Shown here: in pieces, positions 57,507-64,000 of the stretch
How the letters are laid out: the number at the start of each line of letters is the position of its first letter
How positions within the stretch are numbered: position 1 is the first letter of the stretch
NCBI GenBank assembly: GCA_041389495.1
Contig: JAWKRT010000004.1
Location: 248,001 to 312,000, forward strand
Length of the DNA stretch: 64,000 bases
Origin: Myxococcota bacterium
GTDB taxonomy: Bacteria > Myxococcota_A > UBA9160 > UBA4427
Direction: 5' to 3'
Position numbers and translations under genes: made by a program
The notes under the pieces: generated by a model
The model's input: the letters and a program-made list of their open reading frames with translations, nothing else
The model's database searches: none
What the model was told of the DNA's origin: nothing

Positions 57507-58112
57507 CTAGTTCGTGGTCTCGTCGATCGCGCGGTCGTCGAGCAGGTCGTCGACGTCGACCTCGACGACGCTGCGGCTGTTGTTGTGGCCCTTGAACACC
57601 GCGATCACCTCGCCGCCCTGGCGGACGAGCGTGACGCCGCGGGTCGCGTCCTCGCCGTCGAGCTTGGTGCGCACGCTCTCGAGGACGACCGGGGCGTCGC
57701 CGGTCAGCGGGAGGTTGAGGCCGCTCCCGTTGCGGTGCGTCCGCACCAGCAGGCTCGGCGCGTTCGCGGCGCCGCCGCGCGCGTGCACGCGCTTCGGTCC
57801 GCGCGCCGTGCGGTCGAGCTCGGCGTTCACCTCGCGCAGGCGCTCCAGGTTGCTCGCGAGGCGATCCGTGTGGTCGCCCTTCACCCGCAGGTTGCTCGGC
57901 GTCCAGCGCTCGTAGCTCGTGAGGCGCCCGAGCTGCCGCGTCGTCACCTGGTCGCGGTAGCGGTTCGGCACGCGCTTGAGCGTGTCCGCGAAGGCGTAGG
58001 TCCCGTCTTCGGTGACCCACGAGTAGACCGTGCCGGCGAAGGCCGGCGCGGCGAGCGCCGCGAGGAGCGGCGCGCCGAGCAGCGCGCGAACGAGTCGATT
58101 CCGATTGCCCAT
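57507..58112 (-). CDS. Secreted DUF4124-like protein
   Basis: 201 residues. The signal peptide (LVRALLGAPLLAALAAPAFA) is followed at once by VYSWVTEDGTYAFADTLKRV, the DUF4124 pattern (WxDxxGxxxFxD). The middle is basic and probably flexible. The end (VTLVRQGGEVIAVFKGHNNS) forms a small beta part. I prefer ATG 58112, which has GGAGG nine bases upstream, over ATG 58130. DUF4124 proteins are periplasmic and of unknown role. Confidence 0.7.
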   Translation of the reverse strand: MGNRNRLVRALLGAPLLAALAAPAFAGTVYSWVTEDGTYAFADTLKRVPNRYRDQVTTRQLGRLTSYERWTPSNLRVKGDHTDRLASNLERLREVNAELDRTARGPKRVHARGGAANAPSLLVRTHRNGSGLNLPLTGDAPVVLESVRTKLDGEDATRGVTLVRQGGEVIAVFKGHNNSRSVVEVDVDDLLDDRAIDETTN

Positions 58113-58317
58113 CGAGTCCAGCCTCCGCATGTTCCGCAGCAGGTGCAGGCGAGTCGCGAGAGCCCGGGTCCGTCGCGCCAGCGGCGGCGCCGGGCGGGAG
58201 GCCACGCGCCACGGCGAGTGCGCCGCGTGTCCAACCCGCTTCCTACGGTGCAGGATTCTTCAGCTTTTTCAATGGCTTGGGGGCAGGCGGGCCGCACGGC
58301 TCCGGCAACTGCGCGCG

Positions 58318-58345
58318 TTGACAGGCGGCTTCGTTGGGCTAAAAA
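58318..58345 (+). promoter_or_regulatory. Sigma-70-type promoter of the tRNA gene
   Basis: TTGACA at 58318 and TAAAAA at 58340, 16 bases apart, stand just before the tRNA. The predicted start near 58352 leaves a leader of about eight bases. The -35 matches consensus fully. Confidence 0.7.
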
Positions 58346-58359
58346 ACGCCTCCTGTTGT

Positions 58360-58436
<77 letters not shown>

Positions 58437-58444
58437 CCTTCCTT

Positions 58445-58479
58445 CGAACGCCCAGGCGCCTTCCGGCCCTGGGCGTTCG
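58445..58479 (+). terminator. Terminator hairpin after the tRNA gene
   Basis: CGAACGCCCAGG and its exact complement CCTGGGCGTTCG make a 12-base stem with an 11-base loop, beginning nine bases after the CCA end. The bases after it (TCGTTCGG) are only mildly T-rich. Confidence 0.7.
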
Positions 58480-58527
58480 TCGTTCGGGGCCGCGCGACGG
58501 GCGGCGCCCGCGCGCGGCGCTCCTCGC

Positions 58528-59189
58528 CTAACGAAGCTCGCACTCGAACGCGACGGCGTGTTCGCGCCCGCGCGCGTCCTCCGCGACGAGCTCCGCGCGC
58601 GCTCCCCACGTCTTGAACGAATCGAAGATCTCGTACTGCACGCCCGCTTCGCCGTCGTCGCGGGGGCGCGCGGCCGGGATGCGCACGAGGTCGAGATCGC
58701 CGTTCGACGGCTCGCGCACGGCGAGCGAGCGGAGCGCGACGCCGTCGTCGACGCGCACGAGCGCGCGAAACAGGTACTTGTCCGCCGCGAGCCAGCGGCG
58801 CCACTTCGGCCAGCAGGACTCGACGGCCAGCTCGACGCCGTCGCGCGCGAGCGCGGGCGCCTCGTCGCGCAGCGCGCCGGCGGCCTCGCGCAGCGCGTCG
58901 AGACGAAGCGCGAGCTCGGGGATGCGCTCGTCGAGCAGCTCGCGCCGCAGGGCCTCGAGCGCGTCGCCGCGCGCGCGCGCCTCGCGCACGCGCACGCGCG
59001 TCTGCGCCGCGCGCGCCTCGAGGTCGCCCGCCGCGCGGCGGGCGCGGCGCGCGTGTCCGCGCCGTCCGCGCCCTCGCTGGCCGCCGGCATCGGAGCCGCG
59101 AGGCTCGCCGTCGCCGCGAGCGCGACGAGCGCGGCCGCGCGTCTCCGCACGCGCGCGAGAACGCACCGCGCCCGGTTCGTCGCCGCCAT
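58528..59189 (-). pseudogene. Exported protein with an apparent one-base frameshift
   Basis: The gene seems split between two frames. From ATG 59189 there is a good signal peptide (AAALVALAATASLAAPMPAAS), but that frame turns Arg/Cys-rich after about residue 50. From about 59050 the protein-like sequence continues one frame over (LEALRRELLDERIPELALRL, VESCWPKWRRWLAADKYLF, VQYEIFDSFKTWGARAEL) to the stop at 58528. The switch falls in a run of GCCGCGCGGCGGGCG and needs one extra base. It may be a true mutation, programmed slippage or a sequence error. The family is not recognised; the mature part is helical, then beta-rich. Confidence 0.6.
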
Positions 59190-59258
59190 GGGCCCGTCCT
59201 CCGCAGCCGGACCGCGCGGCGAGCGCGCGTCCGGCCGCGCCACGGTAGGCTCGCCGCG

Positions 59259-60605
<1,347 letters not shown>

Positions 60606-60630
60606 AGCGCGAAGGACCCCCACCGCCTCG

Positions 60631-62016
60631 ATGTCGCAAGCCAGGACGAAGACGCCGCGACGCTATGTCGTGATGGGGGCGGGCGAGGTGGGCCGCCACC
60701 TCGCGCTCACGCTCTCGCGCGCGGGCCACACGGTCACGATCATCGATCACAGCGAGGAGAAGCGGCCGATCGTCGAGGAGCAGCTCGACGTCGGGTTCGT
60801 CCACGGCAACGGCAGCCACGTGCGCACGCTCGAGGCCGCCGAGGTCGCGCGCTGCGACCTGTTCGTGGCCGCGAGCTCGTCGGACGAGGCGAACCTCGCC
60901 GCCGCGCTGCTCGCGAAGCGCGCCGGTGCGCCGCGCACCGTCGTGCGCCTCTCGACGTCCGACGACATCACGTTCCACGGCTCGACCTACGAGCAGGCGT
61001 TCCAGGCCGACCTGCTGCTCTCGACGCAGCTCCTGGCCACGACGCGCATCCTCAACCACGTGCTCGGCTACAACACGCTCGAGGTCGAGTACCTCGCGCG
61101 CGGCGCGTTGCAGCTGCGCAAGACGCACATCGAGCCGGGCTCGATCCTGCTCGACGGCACGCTCGCGCAGGCGCGCCTCCCGAAGCACAGCCTGGTGCTC
61201 GCCTTCCTGTCGAGCCAGGGCGAGCAGCGCCTCGTCGTGCCGACGGGCGAGGATCGCGCGCGGCCCGGCGACGACGCGCTGATCTTCGCGCGCAGCTCGG
61301 TGATCGACGAGGTCGAGCGCAAGATCAGCGCGCACTCGAAGCAGCTCGGCCTGATCGTGGTCGCCGGTGGCGGCAAGACCGCGCGCTCCGTGGTCCGCGC
61401 GCTCGGGCGCCGGACGCGGCGCGTGAAGTGGATCGAGCTCGATCGCGCGCGCGCCGAGGCGCTCGCCGCCGAGTTCCCGAGCTTCGAGATCATCCACGGC
61501 GACGCCACCGACCCGTCGACGCTCGCCGCCGAGGGCGTCGCGGAGGCGCACGCCTTCATCGCGCTCACCGGGCACGACGAGAGCAACCTGATGGCGTGCC
61601 TGCTCGCGCAGGAGCTCGGCGTCCGGCACATCACGGCGCTCGTCGAGCGCAGCGAGACGTCGACGCTGTGGCACAAGGTCGGCCTGCTCGACATCGTGTC
61701 GCCGCGCGTCGTCGCCGCCGAGCGCATCCGCGAGTACATCGACAACGACTACCAGGCGAGCATCAGCACGCTCGACAGCGGCGAGGCCCGCTTCGTGCGG
61801 CGCCGCATCCAGCCCGCGAGCCCGGCCGCGGGCGCGCGGCTCGCGGACATCGTCGTGCCGCGCGGCCTCATCGTCGCGGCGATCCTGCGCGGCGACGACG
61901 CGCTCGTGCCCGGCGGCGACGATCGGATCGAGGTCGGAGACGAGGTGATCCTGTTCGTCCACCGCTCCGAGCTCGCGCTCGTCCAGCTCGCGTTCCCCGG
62001 CTCCGAGGGCCTGTAG
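60631..62016 (+). CDS. trkA: Trk potassium uptake protein TrkA
   Basis: 461 residues with two RCK_N/RCK_C units. The first NAD site is VVMGAGEVGRHLALTL with the acidic end of strand two in IIDHSEEK; the second is VVAGGGKTARSVVRAL with WIELDRARAE. RCK_C parts lie near 140-220 and 370-455. TrkA is the cytoplasmic nucleotide-binding gate of the TrkH channel. The ATG at 60631 is 25 bases after the dehydrogenase gene, and trkH follows four bases after its stop. Confidence 0.95.
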   Translation: MSQARTKTPRRYVVMGAGEVGRHLALTLSRAGHTVTIIDHSEEKRPIVEEQLDVGFVHGNGSHVRTLEAAEVARCDLFVAASSSDEANLAAALLAKRAGAPRTVVRLSTSDDITFHGSTYEQAFQADLLLSTQLLATTRILNHVLGYNTLEVEYLARGALQLRKTHIEPGSILLDGTLAQARLPKHSLVLAFLSSQGEQRLVVPTGEDRARPGDDALIFARSSVIDEVERKISAHSKQLGLIVVAGGGKTARSVVRALGRRTRRVKWIELDRARAEALAAEFPSFEIIHGDATDPSTLAAEGVAEAHAFIALTGHDESNLMACLLAQELGVRHITALVERSETSTLWHKVGLLDIVSPRVVAAERIREYIDNDYQASISTLDSGEARFVRRRIQPASPAAGARLADIVVPRGLIVAAILRGDDALVPGGDDRIEVGDEVILFVHRSELALVQLAFPGSEGL

Positions 62017-62020
62017 GCCG

Positions 62021-63454
62021 ATGAACGTCCGGCGCGTCGCGCGCATCCTCGGACTGCTCGCCGCGATCCTCGCCGCCGCGCAGCTGCTCCCGATCGCGTG
62101 GAGCTGGCTCGCGGGGGAGACGCACGCGGTGCGCGCCTTCCTCGAGAGCTCGGCCGCGACCGCGCTGCTCGGCGGCGCGCTCTACGCGCTCGGCACGAGC
62201 GAGGGCGAGCTCTACCGGCGGGAAGGCGTCGGCATCGTCGTCGGCGCGTGGGCCCTGGCGTCGATCACGGGCGCCCTGCCCTACGTCGCGAGCGGCGCGA
62301 TCCCGGGCCTCGCCGACGCGCTCTTCGAATCCGCGTCCGGCTTCACGACGACGGGCGCGTCGGTCCTCACGGACATCGAGGGCGCGGGACGCGGCATCCT
62401 GTTCTGGCGCGGCTTCACGCAGTGGCTCGGCGGCATCGGCATCATCGTGCTGTTCGTCGCGCTGCTCTCCGAGCTCGGGCCCGGCGCGCGCTTCCTGTTC
62501 AAGCTCGAGGTGCCGGGCCCCAAGGCCGAGATCCTCCACGCGCGCGTGCAGCACACCGCGGCGGCGCTCTTCCGCGTCTACCTCGTGATGTCCGCGCTCG
62601 AGGTGGTCGCGCTCCTCGCGTGCGGGCTCGACCTCTACGACTCCCTCACGCACACGTTCGCCACCGTCTCGACGGGAGGCTTCTCGCCGTACGCCGCGTC
62701 GATGGGGCGCTTCGGCGCGCCGGCGCAGGCCGTCGTCGTGCTCTTCATGGCCGCGGCCGGCGCGAACTTCTCGATCTACTGGGCGATCGCGCACACGCGC
62801 AGCGCGGCGGCCCTGCGCGACGCGGAGCTGTGGTTCTACGGTGCGCTGCTCGCCGGAGCGACCGCCCTCGTCGCGCTCGACGGCGCGCTGCGCGAGGCGC
62901 CGATCCCGGTGCTCGACGCGGCATTCGCGGTCGCCTCGATCCTCACCACCACGGGGTTCGCGACCGCCGACTTCGACCGCTGGCCGGACTTCTCGCGCGC
63001 GCTGCTCGTCGCGCTCATGTTCGTCGGCGGCTGCGCGGGCTCGACCGCGGGCGGCGCGAAGCTGATCCGCGTGCTCGTCGGGTGGCGCGCCACCATGCGC
63101 GAGGTGCGCCTCATCTACAGCCCGCGCGCCGTGATGGCCGTCGTGGTCGGCGGAAAGCCCGTACCCAACGAGAGCGTCGGCGGCGTCGCGAGCTTCCTGA
63201 TCCTGTGGATGTTCGCCTGGGGAGCCGGGGCGCTGCTGCTGTCCGTCGGCGACGCGGACCTCGTGACGGCGGCGACGGCGTCGATCGCGACGCTCGGCAA
63301 CGTCGGCCCCGGCCTCGCGGCGGTCGGCCCGTCGGGCCACTTCGCCGCGTTCGCCGACTGGCAGAAGCTGCTCATGGTCTTCCTGATGTGGCTCGGGCGA
63401 CTCGAGTTCTTCGCCCTGCTCGCGCTCTTCCAGCCGGCCTTCTGGCGTCGCTAG
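62021..63454 (+). CDS. trkH: Trk potassium uptake channel TrkH
   Basis: 477 residues with four M1-P-M2 units. The four pore loops can be read as SGFTTTGASV, FATVSTGGFSP, SILTTTGFATADF and ATLGNVGPGL; the Gly of each loop lines the filter. GGCAGSTAGGAKLIRVLV is also typical of TrkH/KtrB. It takes up K+ (and sometimes Na+) across the inner membrane and works with TrkA just upstream. Confidence 0.95.
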   Translation: MNVRRVARILGLLAAILAAAQLLPIAWSWLAGETHAVRAFLESSAATALLGGALYALGTSEGELYRREGVGIVVGAWALASITGALPYVASGAIPGLADALFESASGFTTTGASVLTDIEGAGRGILFWRGFTQWLGGIGIIVLFVALLSELGPGARFLFKLEVPGPKAEILHARVQHTAAALFRVYLVMSALEVVALLACGLDLYDSLTHTFATVSTGGFSPYAASMGRFGAPAQAVVVLFMAAAGANFSIYWAIAHTRSAAALRDAELWFYGALLAGATALVALDGALREAPIPVLDAAFAVASILTTTGFATADFDRWPDFSRALLVALMFVGGCAGSTAGGAKLIRVLVGWRATMREVRLIYSPRAVMAVVVGGKPVPNESVGGVASFLILWMFAWGAGALLLSVGDADLVTAATASIATLGNVGPGLAAVGPSGHFAAFADWQKLLMVFLMWLGRLEFFALLALFQPAFWRR

Positions 63455-63690
63455 GCGACGCCGACCACCGCTCGCGGGACCGGCAGCGGAAGCGACCTTC
63501 CGCGCGCGCGGAACGCCGGCTCCCCTCGCACCGCGCACCGCGCTGGCAGGCCGCGCGCATCGACGCGCGGAGGTGCGCGCCGGCGCGCGCGCGGCGCCGC
63601 GCGCGGCGCCGCCGGCACACGGCTTGCTCTTCGCACCGACGACCGCCGTGCGCGAACGGCTCGCGCACGCGACCGGAGCGAGCCGCGACG
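63455..63690. other. Intergenic region after trkH
   Basis: 236 bases without a gene. A GGCGCCGCGCGCGGCGCC palindrome (around 63595-63615) could end trkH transcription. A sigma-54-like element follows it at 63613. Confidence 0.35.
63613..63628 (+). promoter_or_regulatory. Possible sigma-54 (-24/-12) promoter
   Basis: CGGCACACGGCTTGCT keeps the invariant GG and GC ten bases apart and differs from the consensus TGGCACG-N4-TTGCT at two less critical positions. It reads towards the partial gene starting 63 bases downstream. Confidence 0.4.
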
Positions 63691-64000
63691 ATGTCCGCCC
63701 CCGCCGTCCGCAGCACTCCCGCGCACCGGCGACTCGTCTCGCCGGCCGCACCGCGTGCGCACGCGCCGACGCGCGACGCGCACCCGACCGCGCGCGCGCT
63801 GCGCGTCGCGACGCTTCCGTTCGCGGTCGCTCTCGCCGCCGCCGGCGCGCTCGCGCTCGGGGCCGTCGAGCTCGAAGGCGGCTACCCGACGAGCGGGCGC
63901 GCGCAGCTGCAGCGCCTGGCCGATGCCGCCGCGCTGCGCGCCGGTGCCGCGCTGCGAGCGGGCGCGCGCCCGGACGCGCTCGCCGCGCTCGCGCGCGCGG
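63691..64000 (+). CDS. N-terminal part of an unidentified membrane protein (3' end outside window)
   Basis: The frame is open from ATG 63691 to the window end (103 residues). About 45 basic, Ala/Pro-rich residues precede one hydrophobic span (LPFAVALAAAGALALGAVEL), then Ala/Arg-rich helices likely in the periplasm. This could be the start of a sensor kinase or other anchored protein. The codon bias agrees with a gene, but the high GC content makes any frame look open, so the call is weak. Confidence 0.4.
   Translation, partial: MSAPAVRSTPAHRRLVSPAAPRAHAPTRDAHPTARALRVATLPFAVALAAAGALALGAVELEGGYPTSGRAQLQRLADAAALRAGAALRAGARPDALAALARA

Overview
The window is a very GC-rich bacterial chromosome segment (codon third positions are almost all G or C, with many GTG and some TTG starts). 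The gene content points to a Gram-negative bacterium of the broad deltaproteobacterial or Myxococcota-like kind. Signs of this are lipoproteins with lipoboxes, a TolC/MFP/RND efflux set, Wza- and Wzz-type export proteins, a PEP-CTERM (exosortase) system, an FYDLN zinc-ribbon protein and a MutL carrying its own endonuclease motif. The lineage is an inference from gene content only; no search was run. I see no phage, insertion sequence or CRISPR array.

Positions 1-30,800 form a large exopolysaccharide or surface-glycan locus of the PEP-CTERM/XrtA-associated type. It starts with the end of a carbamoyltransferase, an SxtJ-like and a DUF5989-like membrane protein, an O-antigen ligase/polymerase-like protein and a secreted beta-helix protein (1-5196). 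Next come an acyltransferase-like membrane protein, a 2OG-Fe(II) oxygenase and a Wzx-type flippase (5215-9059). A minus-strand trio follows: glycosyltransferase, epimerase and Gfo/Idh oxidoreductase (9070-12508). Then come hddA, hddC and a galE-like gene, with gmhA on the other strand. A tightly overlapping plus-strand block (16247-21840) holds three GT2 enzymes, an unknown protein, a WecG/TagA-type transferase and gmhB. Together hddA, hddC, gmhA and gmhB make the whole route from sedoheptulose 7-phosphate to GDP-D-glycero-alpha-D-manno-heptose, so heptose is probably a building block of the glycan. A minus-strand assembly operon (21837-25762) encodes an exosortase-like membrane protein lacking the expected catalytic cysteine, a Wzz-like co-polymerase, a BY-type tyrosine kinase and an AAA ATPase. 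Divergent from it, behind a very good sigma-54 promoter, is the initiating phosphoglycosyltransferase (26338-27744), facing a Wza-like export lipoprotein. An FHA protein, a nitrilase-family amidase and a sigma-54-activator-like protein with degenerate ATPase motifs close the locus.

Positions 30,800-36,700 hold housekeeping genes (mutL, miaA, der, a YfgM-like gene) and a TIGR04073-like secreted protein. Positions 36,903-43,367 are a minus-strand heavy-metal efflux operon: a membrane-tethered LuxR-type regulator, a TolC-like protein, an MFP, a CusA/CzcA-like RND pump and DUF3240. A TetR regulator with a clear palindromic operator leads a second small group containing secreted and DUF1080 proteins.

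Positions 46,000-58,100 mix envelope and tRNA-modification genes: an FYDLN protein fused to a histone-H1-like tail, a PfkB kinase, a soluble lytic transglycosylase, a GHL10 lipoprotein, queA-tgt, a ROK kinase, a lipoprotein, a REC-PilZ protein and a DUF4124-like protein. An initiator tRNA-fMet with its own promoter and terminator lies at 58,360-58,436. The window ends with a frameshifted secreted protein, a PQQ-sugar-dehydrogenase-like protein bearing a PEP-CTERM-like tail, trkA-trkH potassium uptake genes and the start of an unidentified membrane protein.
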